Shown: positions 12,473-48,400, numbered from the stretch's first letter. The stretch: DNA of 64,000 nt from Puntigrus tetrazona (GCF_018831695.1 NC_056715.1:15466051-15530050); one strand, 5' to 3'. Made by a program: numbers and translations. The notes: generated from the sequence alone by a model not told the origin.

Positions 12473-13330
12473 TACACTACCGCTCGAAAGTTTGGGGTCA
12501 GTGAGACTTATGTTAAACATCTAAAGCAAGATGTAATTCATTTCTGTGATGAAAAGTTGTTTTTTCAGAATCAGTTACTTCAGCTTTCAGTGTCACATAA
12601 TCCTACAGAAATCATTCTAATATTTCTGCTTAATAAACGTATCTTTTTAGGGCTGGGTATCGGCACAAAATGTACCATTCTACCTGCTCTCTGTTCTCTA
12701 GCTTGCGATTTATTGGATTCTGATTAGATTCAATCCAGTATTCTTTTTATTTTATTTTTTTTTACATATATTCAGGTACAATATTTGGCATATTTTCTCA
12801 AGGACAATTTCTACTAATTTACACTTACATTTTTTTTTTAGGTTTTTATAATAATAAAGTTATACCACTAACGTCACAAATACAGAATTAAATTTCCATT
12901 CCAATGAGTTTTTTTGTTTTTATTTGAATGGTGGCTGTCATACCTAACCCTAACAATGGATTTAGCATTCAAACACAAACATTTATTCATAATAACAAAA
13001 TAATAATGTTATATGGCGCATAGTGAAATGTTGAGTTGATTTTTCAAGATAACAAAATTGTGATCACCAAATATATATTTTGTGAGGTAAACGTTCAAGC
13101 TGCAATTTTAGTCTTTCGAGGAGATATAGTAATAAAATGAACAGAATTTGAAATCGGAGAATTTGTTTCATATCAAAACTATCAAAGCTTATTTTTGGAT
13201 GTGATGTGTTACAACAAGCTAATTGATTCTTGGGATTTAAATTGAGGATTCAATATTTTTACCCAGCCCTATTTTTTATTATTATCTTGTCTATTATATA
13301 TATATAAAACTGACCCTTAATGGTAATGTA
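12473..13330. mobile_element. Non-autonomous DNA transposon relic with a nested element
   Basis: The left end reads TACACTACCGCTCGAAAG followed by TTTGGGGTCAGT. The right end carries the matching inverted form (ACTGACCC...GGTAATGTA), so the two ends are degenerate terminal inverted repeats. Internal text such as TCAGTGTCACATAATCCT and AGAAATCATTCTAATAT matches a family that I recognise as very common in cyprinid genomes. The element is interrupted at about 12,649-13,270 by a second element (listed separately). Confidence 0.7.
12649..13270. mobile_element. hAT-like non-autonomous element nested in an older transposon
   Basis: It begins AGGGCTGGGTATCG and ends in the inverted form TACCCAGCCCT, an 11-bp terminal inverted repeat of the type seen in hAT-derived MITEs. 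The flanks are T-rich and similar (ATCTTTTT and ATTTTTTA), which could be a decayed 8-bp target duplication. It has no coding capacity. The surrounding older element resumes directly after its right end. Confidence 0.65.
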
Positions 13331-13989
13331 TGTTGACAAGTAGAAAGCTGTAATTTGGTAGCTGAAATATTTCAAGGACAGTGTGCTACACATAGTCTAA
13401 AACTATTTTTTTAAAACTATTATTATTAGTTGAGTAATTCTTGTACATTTCAAAATGAATTTGCAGCACTACTGAAGTGAACAAGGGAAAATAACAATTT
13501 TATATAATTATATAATTAATATATAAATACAGTCAATGTTATTCTCAAGATTCTTGACTCCAGGAGCCCCAAAAGTCCATAACAGTTTTCAGATGTTCAT
13601 GATTGATCAAGGAAAAGTTTTTAAAAATATTTGTACTAAATTTTTAGCTGATAAAATATTTTGAATTTTATTATTAAAATGCCCCCAGTTATAAAATGCT
13701 CATAATTTACACGACTTTCCCACATCTAGGCCACTAAGGACACCTGGTTGACAAACACTCATACAAATCTAAATTAAATTGAAACATTTTGATGCCCATA
13801 AAACAAACGTTCTTGAGGCTACTTTTTTTTTTTTTTTTAAAGCTTCAAATGACGGTTTTAAACTTTCAAAGTTTTACTTTAACATCTAAAAGCATAGCCA
13901 CCTCTAGACCAAAGCAATTCTACTAAAGATAATCACGAAACAGAATGGGAACAAGTTTCCATGCAACTAAACAAATCCATTTAAAGTAC

Positions 13990-14262
13990 ATTCCACCATT
14001 AAAGTGAAAATTCTGTAATCAAGAGTTTCTTTCATCTGTTGAACACAAAAGAAGATATTTTGAAGAATGCTGGTAACCAAACAGTTGACGGTAGCCATTG
14101 ACTTCCACAGCATTTTTTTTTTTTCCCAAAAGACTACCGACAAATGGGTTACCAGCATTCTTCAAAATTTCTAATTTACGCTCAACAAAATAAAGAACAC
14201 TTATATAGATTTGGCCTAAATGACAGAGTTTTCATTTTGGGTGAACTCATATCTCCAACTTC
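13990..14262. mobile_element. Palindromic (fold-back) MITE copy
   Basis: The left arm holds AACACAAAAGAAGATATTTT and GGTAACCAAACAGTTGACGG; the right arm holds the complementary GGGTTACCAGCATTCTTCAA, separated by a T-rich loop at 14,114. The right end reads TTTTCATTTTGGGTGAACTC. It belongs to the same family as the copy at 40,327. Confidence 0.65.
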
Positions 14263-14639
14263 AAACCCACGGCCCCTTTAAAAACAAGGTATGTCTTAAA
14301 AGAAGTCCAATCAGCCCATCTCTAGAGCAGAGGAGCAGCTCACACCCCGGCGCTATCACAGATACCGCAGTTACATTTCACAAGCAGACAACACAATTTA
14401 CGAGCACCCGAGAGCACTAAAATAGGGCAACGCAAATGGAGTGCACAGATCAAAGGAGTGCGTTCGGTTTAAGGGCCGATGCTCACTGTGCTTCTATAAA
14501 CGCTAAATGAAAACCCACGTCTGGCCTTAAATCTCAAAAACAGCTAAAACAAGAGGAAAACCCCCTAAGAACTCATCAAACCTTAAAACAAGCTCTGTGT
14601 TTGTGCGATTGGACGCGAGGAGCCAGTGGGATAAACAGC

Positions 14640-14890
14640 AGCACGGCAAACCTTCCTATAAAGCCTCGGTCCCCAAAGGAGAGTTCAATGTAGGACTCTC
14701 TCTGCCTCCCCTCATTCCCGTTCTATTAATACACCCTAACAAAAGGAGGAGGCAGTAATGAGGGAGCTTCAGGGAGAACAGTGATGGATAAGGGCCGAAC
14801 GCAGCGGCTTTCAGACACATGAAAGTGAGCTGAGCTCCTGCTGTTCTTATTGCTCTTGTCCTTTGCCCGGGTTCGAGTGGGCAGGAGCAC
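14640..14890. other. Candidate conserved non-coding island 3' of rps6ka5
   Basis: A unique, GC-normal block with TTCTATTAATACACCC and GGAGGCAGTAATGAGG. It could equally be part of a long 3' UTR. Confidence 0.2.
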
Positions 14891-14892
14891 CG

Positions 14893-14950
14893 GTTGTGTG
14901 TGTGTGTGTGTGTGTGTGTGTTTGATGTGTGTGTGCGTGCGTGCGTGCGT
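14893..14950. repeat. (GT)n then (GTGC)n repeat
   Basis: A GT tract (about 14,894-14,922), a short break, GT again and then three GTGC units (about 14,934-14,950). Confidence 0.9.
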
Positions 14951-16978
14951 ACCCGCTGCTGGGTCCCAATCCAGCCCTCGCCATTTAAAAGCTCAATGAT
15001 GGGATGTCTCATCTCGGGTTAGTGCACAGGAAGTGGAATGCATGATTTCCTTAGAGACCGGAGGCTTGCGCCTGTCCCTAAAAATGGCAGTTATGTTTGC
15101 ACCGATGAGGCACTGTTTAGATTCAGGTTTTTCTAATGCATAAAAAGGTCCGTCAGGATATGAACGGAAACATAAGAGGAAAGGAAGAAAATAACTTTTT
15201 GCATAGCAATGTAGAGTTCAAGTGCCTTTCAAATAGTTTGTAGTGCTCGAAAGATATGAATACCACCAAGTCAGCCATCACAGCATAAAAGTCTGAATAA
15301 TCAGGTTACAGATAAAATCCGTCAACTGTAAAAATGCCACCACCAGCTAGAAAACACAAACACAGAGAAGCACATATTCAGCTGAGCAGTGCTGTAGGTT
15401 AAAAGGTTCCGTACTGGCTACAATGGTTCATAACAGAACCATTAACAACCATAGAACCAAGTGGAAAAAAGGACTTTAAGATTATTAAATGCTTTTCAAA
15501 CTTTGAAGAGTTGTTAATCTAACATGTTTCCTTCTATAAAAGAATCCAAATCCAAATCAGGGAGGAAAAAACACTTTTAGAAACCCCTTTTAAAAGTAGC
15601 GCTCAAGTCCAGACAAGACTGAATTTGAACTCGAGAGTTCAAGCGCTTCGGAAAATATGAACATAAATTCTGCAACAGTGCAACTCGTTGTCACAAATCC
15701 TCCAAGGCTTGTGAAATAGATGACACCAAGAAGAAAAAAAACACCACAGACTCTGCAGCAGCACGTCTCAAAGCATAATTTGTCTAACACGGGACCAAAA
15801 ACACAACGTGCCACCATCGAACAGGAAACCACAGATGTCTTTTAGCTGCCATAACTTCATTTCGGGCTAAAATGTGGCCCTGCAGTAATGGTTATCTTCT
15901 TTAAGATAAGCGTGCCATTAGGCTTTGCAGATGTTTAAAGTCAGCAAGAACCGAAACCTATTTTCTTTCCATCGTGTGATGCATTTTCTATAGTGAAACG
16001 GTCTAAAAAATACAAAAATGTAGGAGGGACACGAGTCTATCCATCTGAAACTAATTGGATTGTGAAAAGTGGCAGCATTACAGAAAGGAACGCAGCCGTA
16101 TCAAATGTAAAGTTTGCTAAAACTCAGACAAAATATGCATTTAGTTACTGGTTAGCATTATCCAATAGCCCGAGAGGCCTAAGTGAGAGCTGCGGAGGAA
16201 GAAAGAGTTACATTTTGGTTTGTCACTGTTTACAATAGAATTTGGTGCATTAGAAATTAAAATGAGTCCGTCACATTGACTTTAGGCAGATTAATTTCAG
16301 CTTGAATTTACACTCCGGCATAAAACTGAGTAAAACAACCCCCGAAGCAACACCTCTAGAGCTCTATCATTTAAGACACGCTCACGTTAGTGAAGTTTCA
16401 GTGATAAACCAAAAATATCCATCGTTTACAATGCACAAAGCAAAACTCACTTTCAAAGCGAAAAAGCTCCTCCTTCTGGTCAACACATCAAATTTGTGTG
16501 AAAAAAAACCACTAGATACAAAATCCGCTTGGTTTCTAAATGCACAATTTCCTATTGATATAACTAGGTTCTGCCCACAAAGTTTCTTTGAGCAAGAGTA
16601 AATGCGACTGCACCTTCAGTCTCTTAAAAATGAATTCAAGTTTAAAAGAATAAATAAATAACCTGAGGAAAGGATCTCAACAGAAAAAAGTCAAATGACA
16701 TGTAAATATGAAACAAGCTGTCGCCTTTACCTTGCCAAGGGTAACTAACAAGAGTTTTGCGATGAAATGCTTCCACGAAAACTATCAACACCTAATAGTT
16801 GCTACTTCAGTAAAACCTTTTGGAAGAAGTCAATGATCGAAAGCTAGATATGTGAATCAATACCACAAAGCTCCTAGCTGGAGCTGTCATATTTGACAAC
16901 TTGGAATACACTAAATATACCAAATATGTATCATATATCAAATTTGAGAGAAGTAGTATAAACTAAATTGTATTCAAT

Positions 16979-16985
<7 letters not shown>

Positions 16986-17047
<62 letters not shown>
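16986..17047. repeat. (TA)n microsatellite just 3' of rps6ka5
   Basis: A TA tract of about 60 bp, 360 bp past the rps6ka5 stop codon. Confidence 0.95.
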
Positions 17048-17050
<3 letters not shown>

Positions 17051-17405
17051 TAAATACTCCTCTCCTTTTTTGCCCAAAGAAAAGTGCCTGGTCTTTCAGG
17101 ACACTGCAGAAGCAGACTTTTTTCCACCACCAGTGGATGGTTTGAAGTTTTCCCTCCTGTTTGAGACACTGGACTGGATGCAGTGATTTTTCGCCATGCA
17201 GGACTTGAGCTAAAAGTTCTCTCAAGCTCATGGTATGCTTCAGCCACTCACGGTATGCGTCTATTGCTAGTGATGGATTTGAGTCGGTCCCAGCATGCAA
17301 ATTCAGGAGTTGTACCGCGTCGCCAGAGCGCGAGGAGAAAAACAGTGGGATAATTATGCATACTAATTACGTAACCTATTCCGTTGCCTGACTCTCAAGA
17401 CGGAT

Positions 17406-39644
<22,239 letters not shown>

Positions 39645-39990
39645 CGTAGACGGCATTACTCGCGTGACTGTAGCGCGCGCTCTCTCCTCGGCTCGCCGCA
39701 CGACACTAATGCGAACGCTGCGACGGGGACGGTCACAGCAGGATTACATACACGGAGTCGGTGCTGGAAAGCAACCTTTCGGAAAACAATGTAAATGACG
39801 ATAGCTGCATTCTCGTGGGAAGGGCAGCGGGGCTGTAAATACTACAGCTGCACTAACAGAGACACGCACGCCGAGCCCCGTTTGACACGCCCACTGGAGC
39901 TGCTGGGGGAAATTCTCCTGCTCTATTGGACGCCCCGACTGTCACTCAACGCCCATCGCCCAACGTACAGTGGTACTTTAACTATTTACT
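39645..39990 (-). promoter_or_regulatory. Probable rps6ka5 promoter and 5' UTR
   Basis: The stretch just upstream of the rps6ka5 start is CpG-rich (many CG dinucleotides from 39,580 to 39,960) in an AT-rich neighbourhood. It holds an ATTGG (inverted CCAAT, so CCAAT on the gene strand) near 39,925. The island ends sharply at about 39,970, where AT-rich DNA begins. No TATA box was evident. The transcription start was not determined. Confidence 0.6.
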
Positions 39991-40228
39991 GCAAAAATTG
40001 TTATAATATATTATTTTAAACTATATATCATAATATATAAATATATATGTTTTTAAATAAATAATAATTAAATGACACATTATTATTTATTAGTATATTA
40101 TATATATACTTGTGTATTTTATCTTATTAGATTTTGAAAAAAACTGCTGTTTTTGCTGCTTGGATGTTCTTCAGAAGGTTCCAAATTGTATTAATTTTAT
40201 TTGTTTGTTTGTTTTGTTTCATTTTTAC

Positions 40229-40229
40229 A

Positions 40230-40283
<54 letters not shown>
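40229..40283. repeat. (ATT)n microsatellite
   Basis: About 18 perfect ATT units between rps6ka5 and cdan1, 45 bp left of the fold-back MITE. Confidence 0.95.
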
Positions 40284-40284
<1 letters not shown>

Positions 40285-40326
40285 TAACTTAAATTTTTTT
40301 TACAGCTCAAGAATGACATCTGAAAC

Positions 40327-40532
40327 TTAAGGGATAGTTCACCCAAAAATGTTATTCTGTCATCACAGCCAAACAGCTGCCAGTAGCCTTTGACAGCCGT
40401 AGTATTTTTTCATATATGGAGTTCAGTGGCTACTTTTAACTGTTTGGTTAGCAGCATTCTTAAAAATACCTTCTGTTTTCAACAGAAGAAAGAGCTCATA
40501 CAGAGAGAAATTTTCACATTTGGGTGAACTGG
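40327..40532. mobile_element. Palindromic (fold-back) MITE, TTAA-flanked left end
   Basis: The left end is TTAAGGGATAGTTCACCC and the right part contains the inverted form (TTTGGGTGAACT at about 40,520). The two arms carry complementary text around CAACAGAAGAAAG and CTTTTAACTGTTTGGTTAGC. I recognise it as a very abundant cyprinid fold-back MITE. It sits between rps6ka5 and cdan1 with no ORF. Confidence 0.65.
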
Positions 40533-41873
40533 ACAGATTGACAGTGCATTAGCGAGTTGCCTACATTAGGGATATGCTGTAATGTAATGAATGGATTTTA
40601 ATTGCACTTCAATCACTGTTTCCACTCTATTGTATATGTGATAAGTGAGTTGACAGTGTGCATTATGTGCAGATACACTCCTGTGGTACACTTCTAAATG
40701 CCTCAGGCTCTGTTGAGAGAAAAGAGCAGGTTTATAATTTCTCAAGCCTGTGTCCTCGTTCCGGACAAGCAAAGGCCTGTTAGCTCCACTTCTATTATGT
40801 TCTGTTATAATAACTTTACTTCTTTTTAGCGCAGTCACGGGAAACACCCAGTATACTCCCAGTATTTATTGTAAACTACCTACGCAGTTATAGATAGTTT
40901 ACCATGTAAATATTCCCTAAACAAATTGGTTTAGACGTGTACACAATGTACGGACAAGAAGCTGTAGCCAAACAGACACACAAATACAGGCAGAGGAGGC
41001 ACACCTGCGCTCGTAGTGAAAACAAGCAGAGCTTATGAGATTACTCCTAATATTTGTCGATGGTCTGCACGGTTCTGTTTGTAAAGAAAAACAGGTTTCT
41101 CGGTTGTCCATAGAGAGAATGCTCATTCTGTTTTGTTTACCACACAAACTGTTGCTTTTGCAGGTACTTTGCTCATAATATAGTGTTTTAATAACATTCT
41201 AGAAAAATAAGTAGGGACCAGTGTAGGTAACAGCATTGTTCGGTTGTATTTATTGCAGCACAAAAAATGTTTCAGTTTACAATCGTAAAACCCAGAAGAG
41301 AAAAAACACTTCTGAGTCATCAAGAGAAGTAACACTACTGTTTATAGATTTTAAAACATCAGTTTTTGATCATAATGGCATCAGCTTAAAGATGGTTGAC
41401 ATCACTGCCAGGATTTCTACAACATAAATCGCACAGTGTTTTCTGAACACTGCGTAGGTTGCTAATAACTCGCTAATTACGGTTTTCTATAGATAAGTTA
41501 AAGTAAAACATGAAAATCTTTTAACCTAATGTTAGCCTCAAAGACGATTTGTCTCATAAACTTAATCTAATTTCCCAGGGGAACCTATGGCAAATCAGTC
41601 TTTTGGATTGAGGTAAACTGAAGTCATTACAGCTCTCAGTACAGTAAAAAACCCACATAATTAATTTTGTTGCAAATGAAAACTAGGTTAGGTGAGGATA
41701 AATGTACAGGCTGCTCAATGCGTTGTTTAATTGAATTGAATTAAATTAAATTGTGAGAAAAAAATCTGAGAATTAAATATAGCAATGTGTTTGTTCTGTA
41801 GCCTACTCTTAAAAAAAAAAACTTTTAAAAAGAGTTATAGAGCTGAATTTTAACACTGAAAAAAAAAAAAAAA

Positions 41874-41983
<110 letters not shown>

Positions 41984-42039
41984 TTGTTGTTGTTTTGTTT
42001 TTGCCAAGACGCTCTTTTTTTGAACTTTTATTTTGAAGT

Positions 42040-42142
42040 TATATCCATGTCTCCCGTGTTGTTGAGGTTTGCGCGCGCTGCAGCGCTCGTCCAATCCCGC
42101 CCCTGACACGAGGCACGTCACTCGCACGATCCTCAGAGCAGA
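42040..42142 (+). promoter_or_regulatory. Probable cdan1 core promoter
   Basis: Within 60 bp upstream of the cdan1 ATG there are CCAAT (42091-42095), a GC box CCCGCCCC directly after it (42096-42103) and CACGTCA, resembling a CRE/E-box (42114-42120). GCGCGCGC at 42071-42078 lies just before. There is no TATA-type box apart from the (TA)n microsatellite ending at about 41,980. The layout is typical of a housekeeping promoter with a very short 5' UTR; this is inference from motifs. Confidence 0.6.
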
Positions 42143-45100
42143 ATGGCGGCTCTTTTGGAATCGTTACTGCTCAGGAAAGTGGACTTAAGCGAGGCTGTGC
42201 TCTGGCTCAGAGGACAACACGTAAGGATTTACACCGCGCCGTGCTTTCTCTCTAATGCCGCGTCTTACTGTCACTGCGTGGCGGACTGGAGGAGTGATTG
42301 TTTTCCTGAAATTCAGTCTGCTAATCTATAGCTACGTTAGCAAACAAACATTAAGGAGCCGCTTTATTTTAGAGGTGGATATTTACGGTTTTGATTTCTT
42401 AGTTAAATTAAAGTTTTAGATTTACACGACTGCTGTTAACGCAACAGAACTTCTCCAGGAATTAAACGGGAACGTTGTCATCAACAAGTTTCTTTTTGGT
42501 TTGAAAATTAAAAACAGGTTTAGGGGAATGTAAACACTTTATTCACTTTATTCACTTATACCTTCTAAGTTGTTATAATTGAGAGTAGTACATTACTACA
42601 AGTACAGAATTACATTTAAATAAGATAATTGTCCCATGTGTGATGTTTTATACTATTTATAGTAGTGTAATATTTATTAATATTGTATTTTAAATTAGTT
42701 TATGTGCTTTTAATTTCTATTCATTTCACGTGCAACTTTATCCTATGTTTAACGTTATTTTAGTTTTAGTAGTTTTATTTAGTTGAACTTATTTTAGTCA
42801 GTTGCTAAGGCATTTTTAACTTTCAGTTTAGGTATTTATTTCTTTAACATTTTATTTCAAAAATAAAGTTAAAGAATTTTTTTAATTTAGTGAACAACAC
42901 AGTAACAAAGCTGAATATAATATGAAGAGGAAAACATTTCGTATACACATTAAAAAATATCCAAATTCAATTATTATTATTAAAATTATATATATATATA
43001 TATTTATTTGCCGTGAACAAAAAGTAACTTGTTTGAGCTTTATTACTTCATGCATTAAGTGTACAACTTGCATGATGTTTTATATATTTTCCTTATAATA
43101 AAATTTCATTTTCTATTTATTCTCTTATTTCGTTCTTATTTAGTTATGAAATTAATATAAATACTTTTTTATTTAATTCAAAAAAGTACAAATGTAACTA
43201 GTGTCTTGGATCATGATTTGAATTAGATTTTTCTTTTTGTCTTGCCAGGTTTATGAATCTCAGAACTTTCCATTTAAGTTCAGCGAAGAGGAGTTTGTGC
43301 CTTTCCTATTAAATTTTTTGCGGGATCAGAGCAGTCGGACTTTGACCCATGGCCCCACCACACCGGCCAAGACCCCCAGCACCTCCAGATCTGTCAGGAC
43401 CCAGGACTCTTCTGATCGGAGAGCCAGCAAATCCACGCCAGGTCAGGGCCCACGCAGCGCTAGCCGAGTCCAGCTCTTCTCTCCTGCCCCGTCCGTGTCC
43501 CCGGTGGGAGGTAGGAGTGAGCAGGAGACCCCGTTTACTGGTGCTCATTGCATGAGCGGTGTCAGTACCCTCAGTAGCCCTTCATTCAGCTCTGTGTGGA
43601 GCCCTGCTCCCCGCAGCGCCCCGTCCGAGCGGCGCTCTGCTCAGCGCCCCAGTCTTGGCGACTTCATGACTTCACCTCCAGAGACACAGCCCAGCCCCTC
43701 CGCGCAGCATCACCGGGGCCGCCGGAGGAGTGGGGGGTTTGGGGGGTGCGCGCCCGGCAGGCAGACGGGAACTCGAGGTACCGTATCGGAGGAAGGAGGT
43801 CGATGGGATGGGGGAGGAAGGAGGAGCAGAGGTGTGGGGCGGATTGAACCAGTGTCACCTCCAACACAGGTGCAGCTCAACTTCAATAATTTGGAAGACT
43901 TTCCTCCAGTGGGTGCCGCCCAGTCTTCACCAGTGTAAGTGAGCCATCAGGGACTTATATGTGTCTTAATATTTTTTTTTTTTTAATGGTTAAATAAAGC
44001 AAGCTTTATACTAGTTTAAAGAAAAGGTTATGATCATTTACGTACATTATATATACTCAATTGTCATCTATCGCATCAGCGCCTGAGCTGCTGTAAGTAA
44101 ATAAATAAATAACTGTTGCAACACAGATAATTTAAACATAGATAATTCTAAAAATAAATAAAAACATTAAAATAATTTCTGAAGGATCTGTACTTTTTTC
44201 TTTTTTTTAAGCAGTGATTAATAAATAAATTCTGATAAACCATTTTTCTTTAAAATATGGCATAATATTTTGCAATGTATGTATATTCATTCATATATTT
44301 AATGTATATTTAATATTACATTTTTCTTTATAAAACAAGGACAATTGCATCTATAGACATTTTTTGTATTATGGCCCCCTAAGATATGAAAATAAATGTA
44401 GACTACATTTATTCACAATTTCATTGTAGTATAAGCCGCTTTAAAATCAAAACGGGCAGTTCTTTTTATAGAATATTTGCAGGGTTTATAATAAATAGTA
44501 GTTACAAATCCTATTCAGTCAGTTCTTGGTGAACAAAACCAAACTGCATTATATTTCTTTTCAAGAGTCTGTTATATATACAAAAGAAAAATGCTACTTA
44601 TGGTTCATTCTCAATTTAAAATGTTTAAAAAAAATCACACTTTTGCACATCCTTTGCGTCTTCTAGTGCGTTTGTGTAGTCATATGTGCAATTTCATGAT
44701 AAACGTAATATGAAAGATAAAACGACTTTGTCTTCCGCTTTTCCAGAGCAACCAAACCTTCACGGAGAATCAACCCAACTCCTGTAAGTGCCGAGCGGCC
44801 TAACTCCAAACCTAAGAGCTGCTTTACATCCACCCCTCTCAGCCTGCCTGCCAGTCCCCCTACCGTACCAGAGAGCGCTGCGGCTAAACTGACCGCTGCC
44901 AGTCCTCACAGTCTGCAGGAAGAGAGAGAGCTGCTTAGGAGAGAAAGGTACGTTTAGCAAGGTTTAGTTTGAATGATATCACCGTGTTTATCTGTCACTT
45001 ATTGTCCTCTTGTTTTCTGTAGGTCTAAACTCGCCCAGCAGACCAGCTCTCCTCTGAAAAGCACCCCTGCCCTCTGTACCCCGACCAAAACGGTGCACAG

Positions 45101-45376
45101 ACAGGGGTCGAAAGTGACCCCTGATTCTCAGTCACCTTGCCCTGACCCTGACAAAGTGACACACAAATCAGAGCTGAATCTCTTAGCAGAGCTGTATTGT
45201 ACCTGCATTTCAGGTGAATGGCCTCCAGAGGGTGCTGCATACACACACACACACACACACACACAGATTTATATATATATATATAACAAACATTTTAAAT
45301 ATTTAACAATATTACAGTTTTTTCTTATTAAATGCAGCCTTGGTGAGCTGAAAATATATTTGTTTTTATATATGTG

Positions 45377-45409
<33 letters not shown>

Positions 45410-48400
45410 TTTCTTCTAGAGAACCTGGTTCCTTGTGTCTTCTTGGAGCTGTTTTTTGTGCTGCAGCTCTTGACATCTCGTGGCGTGTCTGTGTCTGAAT
45501 CTGAGGAGGAAGGAAACGGTGTCTGTGAAGACAGCCCAGGTGAGGTTTTTTTATCACACACTGTCAGTAATAAAGCTTTTTGACTTCAGATGCCATGTTA
45601 AATCATGCTGAAGGAATGTCGTAAGGAAGAGTTTTTCGTAAGCCTGCTCTCAGTAGAATAAAGCTTTAAAAATGCATTAGGCCTACTCATACATTATTCT
45701 GTGCTGGAAGCTACAGTTTCTAACATTTATGATCAGCGTTTCTTTTTTTACAGTACTGTGTTGTTCTATAAAGTAAATTTCTTAAACCCGTTGTAAATTA
45801 CAGTATAATTGCAATTAATTATTATTAAGCAGATATTGTAATAGTAATAATGCGTTTTGATTATAATTACAACTACATTATAATAGTAATAACTAATAAG
45901 AACTATAAAATAATGAATATTAACTAATTATGATTAGACTAATTCTAATATCAATTATAAAATTATTATGATTAATGATAATATGGTTAATAACTATGTT
46001 ATGTATGTTTAGTGTCCTGTAGTCATAATGAATGGGCTCACCGGTTGAGTTAAAAAAACAAAAAAACAATATGTGCTACATAATTGCGTCACTTGTTTTT
46101 GTTGTATATTTATTCTAGGTTTGAAAATAAGTCTCAAAATGAACAATAAATGCTTGAGGAATACAGTCTTCAAAATGTTTTTCACTAAAAAAAGGTCCTA
46201 GAACACATAAATTCACAACTTTCAAAATTGTTTTATGGACTTTATCAACTGAAAGCTGAAAGGTTATGTTGTTAAATGCGCTGTTCTTCCAATCACTTAC
46301 AGCCTTAGTTTCATTCTTGGCAAAAATACATTTTGTATACATTGCTTAAAGACTATGATGATGAGTTTGCTGTTCGTTTGTGGTCATGCAGACGTGTTGG
46401 AGAAAGCTTACCTGGGAAATGTCCACAACTGCGTGTATTTTTCTGTGAGGGTGTTGGAGAATCAGTTTGAGTAAGTCTGATTATTGTTTAAATGCTCTCC
46501 ACTCGGATCGGTCTCGGAGTGTCTGACTTTGTCTTCTCTGTTTGTCAGGTTGGTGTCACACCTGGACAAATGCATGCTACGGCTGCTGTCTGAGAACGAG
46601 AGAGTCGGGGCTTTCTCCTCATCGCTGAAGGATCGCCTATCGCAAGCTCAGGACAGCTGCACGGCTAAAGTAAGCATTAGTTAAAAAGCAACCAATAAGT
46701 TACCCTTTGAAAAGCTCACACTGAACAACCCCGTCGCTTCCTCAGGTTCTCCCCAGTCCACCTTTGTTCGTTCATTCAGTCCCGTTCCAGCCCGCCACAG
46801 ACAACCGCTCCAATTTCAGCAGCGACAGGGCCTTCCATACCTTTAAAAAGCAGAGGTACACTGCAAACCATTTATATTTTTTCGGTATATGTTTCATGCT
46901 GTTTATCGGTTTGATTGGATTCATTTCATGTCCTCTGCTTTTGTAGGGATGTGTTTTATGGCTTTCTCAGAGAATGGGAGGACTCTCATAAAGAACCTGG
47001 CTGGGATTTTGAGGCTGCATTAGGCGGTAGAGTCAGGTGACTTTTTTTTTTATTTTTATGCTCTGTTGGTATAATATACATATCCTTTTTAAATCAGTTT
47101 GATTATTTCTATTGCATTCTTTTTTGTTTATACCTGCAGAATGATGGTCAGTCAGCTCACGGCAGCAGGAAGCCATTCTCACTTTGCAAGGCTTTTCCAG
47201 AAGCAGCTGATCCAGGTGAGCCGCGGTGGCTGATTATTCTCACGTTTCCTCTTGTCCTACGTCTGGCTATTTTATATTCTTTCTGTTCCGTCTCTAGATG
47301 TGCAAAGGCCCTTGTGTGCTGGGCTCCAGTGATGCCCCTGATGCTGATTTGCTTGGCATGCTGGGAGCAGACAGCCTGGGTCGTCTGAAGCGCCTGCAGC
47401 AGCGTCTGGTCCAGCCTCAAGGACTCATCGGTCCCTGCCCTCCACCATCCTTTCCTGGTCATCAGGAGTTCTTCAAGTGCTTCCTTCAAACAGCCAGCTG
47501 GTAAATGTTGCTGTGATAAGCCTTGAACTTTTGAGTTTGAGTGCAGTTTGAATTCCTGTTGACATTTTTTGTTAAAACAGGAAGTGCTTATCTCTTTGTT
47601 TAAACAGCAAATAGTTATTCATTCACATCACAGCACTGAAAAATCAGAGCTTGGTGAAATGTCGGGCAAACGCAATGGAAATACTTAGAGCTACATTTTT
47701 TTTTTACATTTTATTTGTTAATGTTATTAAGTCATTACTTTAATCATAAGTGTCACATAATCTTTCGGAAATCATTCTAATATGCTCATTTGATGCTATG
47801 ATATGATCATTTGAATATATGTATATGTGTATATTTATATACTTATATGTATGTATATATATGTGTGTGTGTGTTATATCAGTATTAATTTCACTTAAAA
47901 TCTATATCCCTGCTTAAAGTACATTTTGTTAGATTTTAGCACAGTGAAATGCCAAAGCTAATAATAATACATTGTCTCAACACATTCATTGTATCTTTTG
48001 CTCCTTGGCTCTAATTCTTGTCATCTTTGTTCTAGCTGTCAGCTAAACCAGCATCTGAAAGATGGTCTGTGTCAGCAGCTGCTGAAGCTAGATGAGGTGT
48101 CCATCCTGGGTCCAGATGCCAGCTCTGCTCGGGGAGCGGGTGATGGAGACATGGAGCAGCAGGTTAGAGCAGAAAGCAAAAGAATTACATGCTCTACTGT
48201 TATAAGAGACTTGAATTCGTTTAAAACACACATCTGTGGTCTTTGTTTTAGGACGAGAAGCAGCGTTTCTCCTCTGTTCTTCTAACAGCTCGACTTCTGG
48301 CCAAGTTTTTGGGCTTCATCTCTTTCCTGCCTTACCAGACCTCCGAGCTGCCATCAAGAGACATACAGGATACTGCCATCACTCTGCGGAGCAAGGTAAG

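Larger units (their letters stand above)
10915..17405 (-). other. rps6ka5 3' flank, possibly a long 3' UTR
   Basis: No coding exon was recognised. On the gene strand much of this stretch is T-rich, as transcribed 3' UTRs often are. A nearby weak signal ATTAAA lies at 16978-16983, just past a (TA)n tract. A stronger AATAAA (gene strand) lies at about 10,915-10,920. Both are candidates; the real 3' end cannot be decided from sequence alone. The interval also contains three transposon relics (12473-13330, with a nested element, and 13990-14250). Confidence 0.3.
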
